From positions 124,001 to 188,000 of the forward strand of contig CP107211.1 of the NCBI GenBank assembly GCA_025757845.1: a stretch of 64,000 bases of DNA. The letters are read 5' to 3'. This document shows, in pieces, positions 26,676 through 35,228 of this stretch; positions within the stretch are counted from its first letter, which is position 1, and the number at the start of each line of letters is the position of its first letter. The DNA comes from Oscillospiraceae bacterium (GTDB taxonomy: Bacteria > Bacillota > Clostridia > Oscillospirales > Ruminococcaceae). A program made the translations under genes and the position numbers. A model generated the notes under the pieces. It saw only the letters and a list, made by a program, of their open reading frames with translations, was not told the DNA's origin and did not search any database.

Positions 26676-27800
26676 ATGGAAGCATCCAACGTTTATTATA
26701 CCGATTTCCGCTGTCCCGTGGGCACCAGCCTGCTGGAAAAGCTCCGCCGTCTGTGCATCGCCGCCGGCATCAAGGACATTGACATGGACGGCAAGTTCGT
26801 GGCCATCAAAATGCATTTTGGTGAGCTGGGCAACCTGGCCTTTCTGCGGCCCAACTACGCCAAGGTGGTGGCAGACCTGTGCAAGGAGCAGGGCGGTATG
26901 CCCTTTTTGACCGACTGCAACACCCTGTACCCCGGCAGCCGCAAAAATGCCCTGGAGCACCTGACCTGCGCCCAGCTCAACGGCTTCTGGCCCATGACTA
27001 CCGGCTGTCAGGTGCTCATCGCCGACGGCCTGCGCGGCACCGATGAGGTGGAGGTGCCGGTGCCGGGCGGCGAATACTGCAAGACCGCCAAGATCGGCCG
27101 GGCCATCATGGACGCGGATGTGTTCATCAGCCTGACCCACTTCAAGGGCCACGAGTCCACCGGCTTTGGGGGAGCCATCAAGAACATCGGCATGGGCTGC
27201 GGCTCCCGGGCCGGCAAGATGGAGCAGCACGCCGCCGGCAAGCCTGCCGTGCAGGAGAGCCTGTGCCGGGGCTGCCACCGCTGCGCCAAGGAGTGCGGCT
27301 CCGACGCCATTACCTACAACCAGCAGAACAAGGCTGTCATCGACTACGACAAGTGCAAGGGCTGCGGCCGCTGCATCGGTGCCTGCAGCTTTGACGCCGT
27401 GTATTCCCCCAACGAATGCGCCAACGAGGAGCTGGACCGGAAGATGGCCGAGTACGCCGCTGCGGTCTGCCATGACCGCCCCTGCTTCCATGTGGCACTG
27501 GTGCAGGACATCAGCCCAAACTGTGACTGCCACGGGGAGAACGACGCCCCCATCCTGCCGGATATCGGGATGTTTGCCTCCTTTGACCCGGTGGCCCTGG
27601 ACCAGGCCTGCGCCGACGCCTGCCTGGCAGCAGCCCCCCTGCCCAACAGCCAGCTCAGCGGCAACCTGGCAAAGCCCGGCTGGAACTGCTACCACGACAA
27701 CTTCAAGGACTCGAACCCCAACATCGAGTGGAAGGCCACGCTGGAGCAGGCCGAGAAGATCGGCATGGGCACCCGCCAGTATGTGCTGAAAAAGGTATAA
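26676..27800 (+). CDS. DUF362 protein with two 4Fe-4S clusters
   Basis: 374 aa. N-terminal DUF362 domain (VAIKMHFGELGN, FLTDCNTLYPGSR, SLTHFKGHESTGFGGAIKN) followed near residues 195-245 by two ferredoxin motifs, CRGCHRCAKECG and CKGCGRCIGACS, then the rest of DUF362 with FDPVALDQACAD. Common in anaerobes; an electron-transfer or metal-centre role is likely but undefined. ATG 26676 follows GGGAGGAGAAACACC. It stands alone between two terminators. Confidence 0.88.
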   Translation: MEASNVYYTDFRCPVGTSLLEKLRRLCIAAGIKDIDMDGKFVAIKMHFGELGNLAFLRPNYAKVVADLCKEQGGMPFLTDCNTLYPGSRKNALEHLTCAQLNGFWPMTTGCQVLIADGLRGTDEVEVPVPGGEYCKTAKIGRAIMDADVFISLTHFKGHESTGFGGAIKNIGMGCGSRAGKMEQHAAGKPAVQESLCRGCHRCAKECGSDAITYNQQNKAVIDYDKCKGCGRCIGACSFDAVYSPNECANEELDRKMAEYAAAVCHDRPCFHVALVQDISPNCDCHGENDAPILPDIGMFASFDPVALDQACADACLAAAPLPNSQLSGNLAKPGWNCYHDNFKDSNPNIEWKATLEQAEKIGMGTRQYVLKKV

Positions 27801-27814
27801 CCACTGAAACAACA

Positions 27815-27847
27815 AAGGCGCTGACCGCACGCGGTCAGCGCCTTTTG
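27815..27847. terminator. Bidirectional terminator
   Basis: AAAGGCGCTGACCGC pairs with GCGGTCAGCGCCTTT around a two-base centre; T tails on both strands, serving the DUF362 gene and the convergent lipoprotein gene. Confidence 0.9.
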
Positions 27848-27865
27848 CAATGCAGGGGATAACGT

Positions 27866-28498
27866 TTACTCTTCGCCGTTCACAGCGGGCACGCAGCTGT
27901 CCAGCACGTTCTGCAGGGCCTGCCAGTTCTTCAGGGTGCAGCCGGGCAGGGTGTCCGGGTCCAGGCCAGCGTCCGTGATGCGGTCGGTCATGCTCTCCTT
28001 GTCGCTGAGCAGGCTCAGGGCGTCCGGCTCGATCATGGTCCAGGCCTCGGCAAAGTTCTCCTGATCGGCGGAGGACAGGCTGTCGTACCAGTCGTAGAAG
28101 GCGTCCTGGATGGCCTCCGGCGTGCGGGAAGAGAGGTGTGCGCTCTCGGCCCACTGCAGCAGCGAGGCAGCCGCGATCACCGACTTGAGCGAGCAGCCGG
28201 AAACGCCGGGGCCCCAGCCCAGGCAGGGCGCAAAGGCGTCGGTGGTGCCGGTGATGGAGAACGCCGAGTTCTCGTCAAAGTTGCCGGGGTTCAGGCTGCC
28301 GGTGTTGGCCTGGGTGGTGGAGTCCGGCAGGGCGCTGTCGGACGTGGATGCCGATGCAGACGCGCTGTCCGATGCAGCGGACGCAGCGCTGGAAGGCTGC
28401 TCGCTGGAGGAAGATGTGCCGGAACATGCCGTGAACAGGCTGCACAGCAGCACTGCGCACAGTGCCAGAGCCAAAGGACGGATATATTTCAATTTCAT
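27866..28498 (-). CDS. Secreted lipoprotein of unknown function
   Basis: 210 aa. Signal peptide 1-24 with lipobox LFTAC (C25), then a Ser/Ala-rich spacer to about residue 63 and a mostly alpha-helical domain containing paired cysteines (APCLGWGPGVSGCSLKSVI, and PGCTLKNWQ...DSC near the end). GGAGGATCGACTT precedes the ATG. No family recognised. Monocistronic, surface anchored. Confidence 0.85.
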   Translation of the reverse strand: MKLKYIRPLALALCAVLLCSLFTACSGTSSSSEQPSSAASAASDSASASASTSDSALPDSTTQANTGSLNPGNFDENSAFSITGTTDAFAPCLGWGPGVSGCSLKSVIAAASLLQWAESAHLSSRTPEAIQDAFYDWYDSLSSADQENFAEAWTMIEPDALSLLSDKESMTDRITDAGLDPDTLPGCTLKNWQALQNVLDSCVPAVNGEE

Positions 28499-28671
28499 AA
28501 GTCGATCCTCCGTTGGTCTTGCCCCGGCGGTGGGCCGGAGCTGCAGGAATGATACACCCTAAGTATACGTTGTGGGCCCGGCGTTGTCAATCGTTCCGCG
28601 CAGGACGAATTTCAAGCAGACCTGTGCAGGATATACAAAAATGCGGCTTGAATTTCGGACAGTTCAACGCA

Positions 28672-28700
28672 TTGACATTTTCTGTGCTGGCTCGTATAAT
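28672..28700 (+). promoter_or_regulatory. Consensus promoter of the sugar PTS locus
   Basis: Exact TTGACA (28672-28677), 17 bp, exact TATAAT (28695-28700). A fully consensus promoter fits control by antitermination downstream. Confidence 0.9.
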
Positions 28701-28724
28701 CAAAGCAGACAAGTGAATTTATCA

Positions 28725-28754
28725 GTGCGTGTAACTGTTCGATCAGGCATGAGC
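28725..28754 (+). promoter_or_regulatory. Candidate ribonucleic antiterminator (RAT)
   Basis: A short imperfect hairpin with GTGTAACTG on the 5' side and CAGGCATGAGC on the 3' side, matching the LicT/SacY RAT layout (TTACTG ... CAGGCA). It lies just before a terminator hairpin, so antiterminator binding would block termination. Confidence 0.65.
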
Positions 28755-28760
28755 ATCAGA

Positions 28761-28806
28761 GGGAATGCGGCAATGGCATCCCTTTGGTTCTTGTGCCCTT
28801 TTTCTT
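28761..28806 (+). terminator. Leader terminator of the PTS locus
   Basis: GGGAATGC pairs with GCATCCC (one bulge) at 28761-28782, then a T-rich tract with TTTTTCTTTTT. It precedes the antiterminator gene itself and is the likely regulated terminator. Confidence 0.6.
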
Positions 28807-28846
28807 TTTCACAAAAGCTGCGGCATGGAAGCGGAGGAGTGCGGCG

Positions 28847-29662
28847 ATGCAGGCTGTAAAGGTATTCAATAACAATGCGGTGTCGGTGGTCATGCCGGAC
28901 GGCAGGGAAGCCATTCTCGTGGGCAACGGGCTTGGGTTTGGCCGCCGCCCGGGGGACGTGATCGACAAAAGCCGCGTTTCCAAGGTGTACTATGTGCAGA
29001 ATGAATTGCAGACCAAGTTCCTCAAGATGCTGGATAACGTTACCCCGCAGGTGATGCAGGCCGCCGAGCGCATCTCGCTGGCGGCAGAAGAGCAGGGCAT
29101 CCTGCTCAGCAGCAAAAGCACCATCTCGCTGGTGGATCACATCAGCTTTGCGCTGGAACGTGTGGAAAAGGGCACCTTTCTGCCCAACCTCATGCTCTCG
29201 GAGACCCGAATGCTGTACCCGAAGGAGTACGCGGTGGGGCAAAGGGCACTGGAGCTTGTCCGGCAGTTCTGCGGCGTACAGCTGCCGGAGGACGAAGCGG
29301 GCTACATTGCCCTGCATCTGGTAGCCGGTGCGGCGGACGGTGCGCTGGCTTATGATACCGTAAAATTCGTCATGGCGGTCAAGGAGATCATCTGCGATAC
29401 CTATCATTGTACCTTTGAGGAAGAGAGCCTCGAGACCATCCGCCTGACCGTGCACCTCAAGTTTCTGGCGGCGCGCATCCTGCGGCACACCCCGTGGCAG
29501 GACGCCGGGCTGGAATCCATGTACACGGTGCTTTTGCAGCGCGACAGCCGCAACGAGGTGTGCTTACAGCGCATCAATGCCTATCTGCGTCAGGAATTTG
29601 ATTACGAGCTGGATCATCAGGAGCAGGTCTATCTGCTCATCCACCTGACCAAGATCGTCTGA
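28847..29662 (+). CDS. BglG/LicT-family transcription antiterminator
   Basis: 271 aa. N-terminal RNA-binding (CAT) domain, MQAVKVFNNNAVSVVMPDGR, residues 1-55. PRD1 has LVDHISFALER and YIALHLVAGA; PRD2 has RLTVHLKFLAA and QVYLLIHLTKIV; these His residues are the PTS phosphorylation sites. The protein should bind the RAT when sugar is present and let transcription reach the PTS gene. ATG 28847 follows GGAGGAGTGCGGCG. PTS gene begins 90 bp downstream. Confidence 0.92.
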   Translation: MQAVKVFNNNAVSVVMPDGREAILVGNGLGFGRRPGDVIDKSRVSKVYYVQNELQTKFLKMLDNVTPQVMQAAERISLAAEEQGILLSSKSTISLVDHISFALERVEKGTFLPNLMLSETRMLYPKEYAVGQRALELVRQFCGVQLPEDEAGYIALHLVAGAADGALAYDTVKFVMAVKEIICDTYHCTFEEESLETIRLTVHLKFLAARILRHTPWQDAGLESMYTVLLQRDSRNEVCLQRINAYLRQEFDYELDHQEQVYLLIHLTKIV

Positions 29663-29709
29663 AAAATGTTTCAACAGGGCGTCCGGAAGCCCTGCGGAAT
29701 AGAAATCAT

Positions 29710-29719
29710 CCCCCCCCCC
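29710..29719 (+). repeat. Poly-C tract in the PTS gene leader
   Basis: Ten consecutive C, 33 bases before the PTS start codon. Homopolymers of this length are prone to slippage, so it could vary expression; it is also a spot prone to sequencing error. Confidence 0.7.
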
Positions 29720-29752
29720 AATAGTCAAGTCAAAAGTGAGGAGTATTACACG

Positions 29753-31312
29753 ATGAAAGAAAAAGTCATGAATGGCTTGGAAAAGTTCTCCAAAGCCATG
29801 CTCTCACCGCTGTCGTATATCTCGGCAGCAGGCCTGATCCTTGTGCTGGGCGCATTGCTTACCAGCACAAGCCTTAGCTCGATGATCCCTGTTCTGCAGT
29901 GGACCCCCCTCAAGCTGCTGGGACAGCTGATCTACAACTGCATCATGGTCATCATCAACAACCTCAGCCTGATGTTCTGCGTGGGCATCGCAGCGGCGCT
30001 TGCCAAAAAGAACAAGCAGCAGGCTGCCATCATCGGCCTGATGAGCTACTTTATGTACCTGACCGCCGGCAACGTCACGCTGACCCAGCTGGGCATGCTG
30101 GCCGAGGCTGATCCTATGGTGGGTCTGTACGGCACCGGTCAGTCCACCGTGTTCGGCATCCAGACGGTGGATATGGGCGTGTTCGGCGGCATCCTGCTGG
30201 GTCTGGTCTGCGGCTGGGTGTACAACCGCACCTGTGAAAAGCAGTTCAAGGGCATCATCACCCAGATCTACTCCGGCAACCGCTGGTCCTTTACCTGCAT
30301 GGTGGTCTTTTCCATCCTGTTCGGCTTTGGTTCCTGCTTCTTCTGGCCGCCGGTGCAGAACGTCATCAGCGCACTGACCGATCTGATCGCCACCTCCGGC
30401 AACTTCGGCCTGTTCCTGTACGGCTTTTTGGAGCGCTTCCTCATCCCCACCGGCCTGCACCACCTCATCTACACCCCCTTCCAGTTCTCTGCACTGGGCA
30501 ACAGCCTGACCGTGGGCGATGCCACCTACACCGGCTCCTATATCGTAATGATGATGGAGTACAGCATGGGTCTGCCCTTCTCGGACGGCATTGTGTGGAT
30601 GTACACCGGCTTTACCAAGACCTTCGGCTACTTTGGCATCGTGGCGGCCTTCATCTTCTGTGCCCGCAAGGAGAACCGCAAAAAGACCGCTGCCGTTCTG
30701 GTGCCGCTGGCCTTTACCGCCTCTCTGGCTTCCATCACCGAGCCGCTGGACTTCATGTTCTGCTTCACTGCCCCCATCCTGTGGGTGGCGCACGCCTGCA
30801 TCTCCGGTCTGTTCATCGTGCTGCTGCACACCTTCCATGTCACCGGCTTTACCACCAACCTCCTTGGCTCGGTGCTGATGAACCTTTCTGCCGGTGCAGA
30901 TAAAACCAACTATCCCATCCTGTACCTGCTGGCGCTGTGCCAGATCGCGGTGTACTTTGTGGTGTTCACCCTGCTGATCAAGGCCTTTAACATCCACACC
31001 CCCGGCCGGGAAGAGGTGAGCACCGAGACCGCGGGGAGCGCAGCACCCGCCAAAAAGGCAAGCGTGAAGAACGCTGCCGAGGTGCAGTGCGTCATTGATG
31101 GTCTGGGCGGCAAGGAGAACATCCTGTCGGTGGACAACTGCTTCACCCGCCTGCGGGTAAACATCAAGGACCCCGCAAAGCTCAACGAGGAAAGCATCAA
31201 CCAGCTGCCGAACAGCGGCATCGTGAAAAAGGGAACCGATATCCAGATCGTTTACGGTCTGCAGGTAGCCGATATCAAGCGTGCCGTGGAGGCACAGCTG
31301 GAAAACCAGTAA
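29753..31312 (+). CDS. PTS transporter EIICB, alpha-glucoside type
   Basis: 519 aa. EIIC membrane domain about 1-405 (ten hydrophobic segments, with GFLERFLIPTGLHH and ITEPLDFMF typical of the glucose superfamily), a Ser/Ala/Lys linker near 423-440, and EIIB about 441-515 with phosphorylated C463 in VDNCFTRLRV. No EIIA domain, so a separate EIIA must supply phosphate. ATG 29753 (GAGGAG upstream) is preferred to a longer reading through the poly-C tract. The neighbouring GH4 gene suggests maltose or another alpha-glucoside. Confidence 0.9.
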   Translation: MKEKVMNGLEKFSKAMLSPLSYISAAGLILVLGALLTSTSLSSMIPVLQWTPLKLLGQLIYNCIMVIINNLSLMFCVGIAAALAKKNKQQAAIIGLMSYFMYLTAGNVTLTQLGMLAEADPMVGLYGTGQSTVFGIQTVDMGVFGGILLGLVCGWVYNRTCEKQFKGIITQIYSGNRWSFTCMVVFSILFGFGSCFFWPPVQNVISALTDLIATSGNFGLFLYGFLERFLIPTGLHHLIYTPFQFSALGNSLTVGDATYTGSYIVMMMEYSMGLPFSDGIVWMYTGFTKTFGYFGIVAAFIFCARKENRKKTAAVLVPLAFTASLASITEPLDFMFCFTAPILWVAHACISGLFIVLLHTFHVTGFTTNLLGSVLMNLSAGADKTNYPILYLLALCQIAVYFVVFTLLIKAFNIHTPGREEVSTETAGSAAPAKKASVKNAAEVQCVIDGLGGKENILSVDNCFTRLRVNIKDPAKLNEESINQLPNSGIVKKGTDIQIVYGLQVADIKRAVEAQLENQ

Positions 31313-31379
31313 ATCGTTTTACCGTGCCCCGGCGGAATGCGCCGGGCAAACCTGAAATACAAAAAGGAGTGTTTATACT

Positions 31380-32738
31380 ATGGTCATTACCATTGCTGGC
31401 GGCGGTAGCACGTTTACCGCCGGTATCGTCAAATCCATCGCACTGCGCCGGGAAGAACTGGAAGTGGACGAGATCCGTCTGTTCGACATCAACAAGGAGC
31501 GGCAGGACAAGGTTGCCGTTGTGGTGGACTGGGTCCTGCACAAGGAGCTGAATACCGACATCAAGCTGGTGGTCACCACCGATGTGCAGCAGGCTTACAC
31601 GGATACCTCTTTTGTGTTTGCCCAGATGCGCGTGGGCGGCTACGCCATGCGGGAGCAGGACGAAAAGATCCCCCTGCGCCACGGCTGCGTGGGACAGGAG
31701 ACCTGCGGCTGCGGCGGCATGGCCTACGGAATGCGCACCATCTTCCCCATGATCAAGCTGATCGACGACGTGGAAAAGTATGCCAAGAAGGACTATTGGA
31801 TCCTGAACTACTCCAACCCCGCCGCCATCGTATCCGAAGCCTGCCGCAAGCTGCGCCCGAAGGCACGGATCATCAACATCTGCGATATGCCCATCGCCAT
31901 CATTGACGTGGTGGCAGCTGCCATGGGCATCCAGAACAAGAAGGAGATCGTTTACGATTACTTTGGTCTGAACCACTTCGGCTGGTTCACCTCCATCCAG
32001 TACCGCGGCGAGGATCTGATGCCCAAGCTGCGCGCCTACATCAAGGAGAAGCAGATCCTTCTGCCGGAAAGCTACCTCAAGGGCATGGGTGCGCTGACTT
32101 CCTCCGCCAGCCAGAACCGCCACACCAAGGGCAGCTGGTACTATGTGTGGAAGGGCGAGTACGAGATCATGGAAAACTTCCCGGAGTACCTGCCCAATAC
32201 CTACCTGAACTACTATCTGCAGGCCAAGGAGTTCGTGGAGCATTCGGACCCGAACCACACCCGCGCCAACGAGGTGGAGGAGACCCGCGAAAAGAACCTG
32301 TTCGACGGCATCGACCACTACCTCAAGACCGGCGAGGTGGACGCCAACACCTTCTATGCCGGCAGCCACGGCGACTGGATCGCAGATCTTTCCGCTGCGC
32401 TGAAGAACGACACCAAGGCACGCTTCCTCATCATCACCGAGAACCGCGGCGCGATCCCCAATATGCCCTATGACGCAATGGTGGAACTGCCCGCCTACAT
32501 CGGCAAGAACGGCCCGGAGGTCATTGCCCGGGACAACATCCCGCTGTTCCAGCAGGGTCTGATGATGCAGCAGCTCAACAGCGAAAAGCTGCTGGTGGAG
32601 GGCTGCGTGGAAGGCAGCTACGAGAAGGTGCTGCAGGCCTTTACCCTGAATAAGACTGTGCCCAGCATGAACGTTGCCAAGGCCATTCTGGACGATATGA
32701 TCGAAGCCAACAAGGGCTACTGGCCGGAGCTGCACTGA
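31380..32738 (+). CDS. 6-phospho-alpha-glucosidase, GH4 family
   Basis: 452 aa NAD- and Mn-dependent glycosidase. N-terminal Rossmann motif TIAGGGSTFTAGIVKSI; NYSNPAAIVSEA and NICDMPIAI (metal-binding Cys); LNHFGWFTSIQ with the metal-binding His. Closest to GlvA/MalA/AglB, which cut 6-phospho-alpha-glucosides delivered by a PTS. ATG 31380 follows AAAAGGAGTGTTTATACT. 67 bp after the PTS gene and followed by a strong terminator, so the operon is antiterminator-PTS-GH4. Confidence 0.92.
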   Translation: MVITIAGGGSTFTAGIVKSIALRREELEVDEIRLFDINKERQDKVAVVVDWVLHKELNTDIKLVVTTDVQQAYTDTSFVFAQMRVGGYAMREQDEKIPLRHGCVGQETCGCGGMAYGMRTIFPMIKLIDDVEKYAKKDYWILNYSNPAAIVSEACRKLRPKARIINICDMPIAIIDVVAAAMGIQNKKEIVYDYFGLNHFGWFTSIQYRGEDLMPKLRAYIKEKQILLPESYLKGMGALTSSASQNRHTKGSWYYVWKGEYEIMENFPEYLPNTYLNYYLQAKEFVEHSDPNHTRANEVEETREKNLFDGIDHYLKTGEVDANTFYAGSHGDWIADLSAALKNDTKARFLIITENRGAIPNMPYDAMVELPAYIGKNGPEVIARDNIPLFQQGLMMQQLNSEKLLVEGCVEGSYEKVLQAFTLNKTVPSMNVAKAILDDMIEANKGYWPELH

Positions 32739-32753
32739 GCAGCCGGCTTTCCC

Positions 32754-32790
32754 GCCGCCGCAGGCATTGCCGCCTGCGGCGGCTTTTTTG
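32754..32790 (+). terminator. Terminator after the GH4 gene
   Basis: GCCGCCGCAGGC pairs perfectly with GCCTGCGGCGGC, loop ATTGCC, then TTTTTT. Confidence 0.93.
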
Positions 32791-32796
32791 TACGCA

Positions 32797-32825
32797 TTGA
32801 CCTTTGCAGAGCAAGGGCTTATAAT
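32797..32825 (+). promoter_or_regulatory. Promoter of the aminopeptidase-gluQ pair
   Basis: TTGACC (32797-32802), 17 bp, TATAAT (32820-32825). Confidence 0.85.
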
Positions 32826-32860
32826 GAGTAGAACCAGTAAAAGCGAAAGGAAGCATCCCC

Positions 32861-34174
32861 ATGCAAAACAAAGCATTTTCCATGGAAGATCTGTTTGCGT
32901 TTCTGAACGCCGGTGTCAGCGCGTTCCACTCTACGGCGGCCGCCGCGGCCATTCTGGAAGCCGAGGGCTACCGGAACTGCCCGGAGAGCGCGGCATGGCA
33001 CCTTGTGCCCGGCGGCAAATACTACACCACCCGCAACGGCTCGGCCATTCTGGCCTGGCGGATGCCCAAAGGCCCGCTCACCGGCTGGCACGCCGCGGCC
33101 AGCCACAGCGACTCGCCCACCTGGCGCATCAAGACGCTGGACGGGGCCGACCACGGCTTTGCCCGCGCCGAGGTGGAGGGCTATGGCGGCATGCTGATGT
33201 CCACCTGGTTTGACCGGCCCCTGAGCGTGGCAGGCCGCCTGCTGGTGCGCACCGCCGACGGCGTGGAGAGCCGTCTGGTGCACCCGGAGCGGGCACTGGC
33301 CTGCATCCCGAACCTGTGCATCCACTTCAACCGGGAGGCCAACACCGGCCTGAACTACAACCCCCAGGTGGACCTGCAGCCCATCTTCGGGGCCGAGGGC
33401 GGCAGCCTGAAGGACACCCTTGCCGCCGAAGCCGGGGTGAAGGCGGAGGATATCCTGGCCACCGACCTGGTGCTCTGCATCACCGAAAAGGCCCAGCGTG
33501 TGGGCCTGCAGGGCGAATATTTCATGTCCGGCCGCATCGACGACCTGGAATGTGCCTATGCCACCCTGTATGGTTTCCTGCAGGGGCGCGGTGAGGAAGC
33601 GGGCCGCGGCGACATCTGGGTGATGTTCGACAACGAGGAAGTGGGCTCTTCCAGCCGGCAGGGCGCACAGGGCAGCCTGATGAGCGATGTGCTGGCCCGC
33701 ATTGAGGAGAGCCTTGGTGTGACGAAGGAACAGAGCATCCGCGCTCGCACCAACTGCCTGCTGCTCAGCGCCGACAACGGCCACGCCATCCATCCCAACC
33801 ACCCGGAAAAGAGCGACCAGAAGCTGCCGGTGAACATGGGCGGCGGCGTCATCCTCAAGTACAATGCCCGCCAGACTTACACCACCAGCGGCCTGACCGG
33901 TGCCGCCTTTACCGCCATCTGCGAAAAGGCCGGGGTGCCGGTGCAGACCTTTGCCAACCGTGCCGATGTGGCGGGCGGCAGCACCCTGGGCAACCTGCTG
34001 GGCCGCCAGATCCTGATGCCCATGGTGGATATTGGCGTGGGCCAGCTGGCCATGCACTCGGCGATGGAAACGGCCAGCTGCAAGGATGCGGAATATCTGG
34101 CCAATGCCTGCGCTGCCTACTACAACACCCCCATCTTCCAGCCGGAGGACGGGCAGTGGAAGCTGGGCCTGTGA
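32861..34174 (+). CDS. M18 family metallo-aminopeptidase
   Basis: 437 aa cytosolic peptidase releasing N-terminal (often acidic) residues; two zinc ions. Family motifs: AASHSDSPTWRIK (metal His/Asp), MFDNEEVGSSSRQGAQG (catalytic Glu), LLSADNGHAIHPNHPEK, GRQILMPMVDIGVGQLAMHS (metal His near the C-terminus). ATG 32861 follows GAAAGGAAGCATCCCC. Shares a four-base overlap with gluQ. Confidence 0.93.
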   Translation: MQNKAFSMEDLFAFLNAGVSAFHSTAAAAAILEAEGYRNCPESAAWHLVPGGKYYTTRNGSAILAWRMPKGPLTGWHAAASHSDSPTWRIKTLDGADHGFARAEVEGYGGMLMSTWFDRPLSVAGRLLVRTADGVESRLVHPERALACIPNLCIHFNREANTGLNYNPQVDLQPIFGAEGGSLKDTLAAEAGVKAEDILATDLVLCITEKAQRVGLQGEYFMSGRIDDLECAYATLYGFLQGRGEEAGRGDIWVMFDNEEVGSSSRQGAQGSLMSDVLARIEESLGVTKEQSIRARTNCLLLSADNGHAIHPNHPEKSDQKLPVNMGGGVILKYNARQTYTTSGLTGAAFTAICEKAGVPVQTFANRADVAGGSTLGNLLGRQILMPMVDIGVGQLAMHSAMETASCKDAEYLANACAAYYNTPIFQPEDGQWKLGL

Positions 34175-35118
34175 GCGGGGCTGTGGTCGGGCGCTTTGCG
34201 CCCAGCCCCAGCGGGCGGCTGCATCTGGGCAATCTGGCCTGCAGCCTGCTGGCCTGGCTCAGTGCCAAAAGCCAGGGCGGCCGCATCGTGCTGCGCATCG
34301 AGGATCTGGACGCCGAGCGCTGCCCGCGCATTTACGCGGACCTGCTGGAGCAGGACCTTGCATGGCTGGGTCTTGTGTGGGACGAGGGCGGCAGCACCGG
34401 CGGCCCCCACGGGCCTTACTACCAGAGCGAATGCGCGGACATTTACACCGGGCAGTACAAAAAGCTGGAAGCGCAGGGCCTTGTGTACCCCTGCTTCTGT
34501 TCCCGCGCCCAGCTGCACGCGGCCAGTGCGCCCCACACCTCGGACGGCAACGTCATCTATCCCGGCACCTGCCGGGACCTGACCGCCGCCCAGATCGCCG
34601 AAAAGCGCAAAAAGAAGGCCCCGGCCTACCGGGTGCGGGTGCCGGACGAGGAGATCACCTTTTTGGACGGCTGCATGGGCCCCCACACGGAGAACTTGCT
34701 GCGGGACTGCGGCGACTTTTACCTGCGCCGGGCGGACGGCGTGTTCGCCTATCAGCTGGCCGTGGTGGTGGACGATGCCCGCATGGGGGTCACCGAGGTG
34801 GTGCGCGGGTCGGATCTGCTGTCCTCCACGGCGCGGCAGCTGTACCTGTACCGTCTGCTGGGCCTGCAGGCTCCAACCTTTGCCCACTGCCCGCTGCTGC
34901 TGGCCCCGGACGGGCGGCGGCTGTCCAAGCGGGACGGGGACCAGAGCCTGGAGAACCTGCGGGAAAAATACACCGCGCAGGAGATCGTGGGCAAGCTGGC
35001 CTATGCCTACGGCCTGCAGCCGGAACCGGCGCCCTGCACGCCGGAAAGCCTCATCCCAGGTTTTTCCTGGGCAAAGGTGCCAAAGCAGGACGTCTGCCTG
35101 CCAGAGGGGCTGTTCTGA
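34171..35118 (+). CDS. gluQ: Glutamyl-Q tRNA(Asp) synthetase
   Basis: 315 aa from GTG 34171, which overlaps the aminopeptidase stop (GTGA). Resembles the catalytic half of GltX without the anticodon-binding domain: FAPSPSGRLHLGNLA (HIGH-type) and RLSKRDGDQS (KMSKS-type). Zn ligands in CFCSRAQL and YPGTCRD. GluQ attaches glutamate to queuosine of tRNA-Asp. Another start, GTG 34156, lies inside the upstream gene. Pairing with a peptidase has no obvious functional meaning. Confidence 0.9.
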   Translation: MSGAVVGRFAPSPSGRLHLGNLACSLLAWLSAKSQGGRIVLRIEDLDAERCPRIYADLLEQDLAWLGLVWDEGGSTGGPHGPYYQSECADIYTGQYKKLEAQGLVYPCFCSRAQLHAASAPHTSDGNVIYPGTCRDLTAAQIAEKRKKKAPAYRVRVPDEEITFLDGCMGPHTENLLRDCGDFYLRRADGVFAYQLAVVVDDARMGVTEVVRGSDLLSSTARQLYLYRLLGLQAPTFAHCPLLLAPDGRRLSKRDGDQSLENLREKYTAQEIVGKLAYAYGLQPEPAPCTPESLIPGFSWAKVPKQDVCLPEGLF

Positions 35119-35131
35119 ATCAAACTACAAC

Positions 35132-35175
35132 AAAGGGCGGAAGCGCACGTTTTCGGTGCGCTTCCGCCCTTTTGC
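35132..35175. terminator. Bidirectional terminator gluQ / PAP2
   Basis: 17-bp stem AAAGGGCGGAAGCGCAC with GTGCGCTTCCGCCCTTT, loop GTTTTCG. Confidence 0.92.
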
Positions 35176-35228
35176 TTTGTGGGTCACTGCCCGGCGGTTT
35201 CCGGGCGGGGCATTCTGAAGGGATCCGT

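Larger units (their letters stand above)
28499..28846. other. Divergent region with antitermination leader
   Basis: 348 bp holding the promoter, RAT-like element and terminator of the antiterminator gene; nothing else recognised on the lipoprotein side except likely promoter DNA near 28520-28620. Confidence 0.6.
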
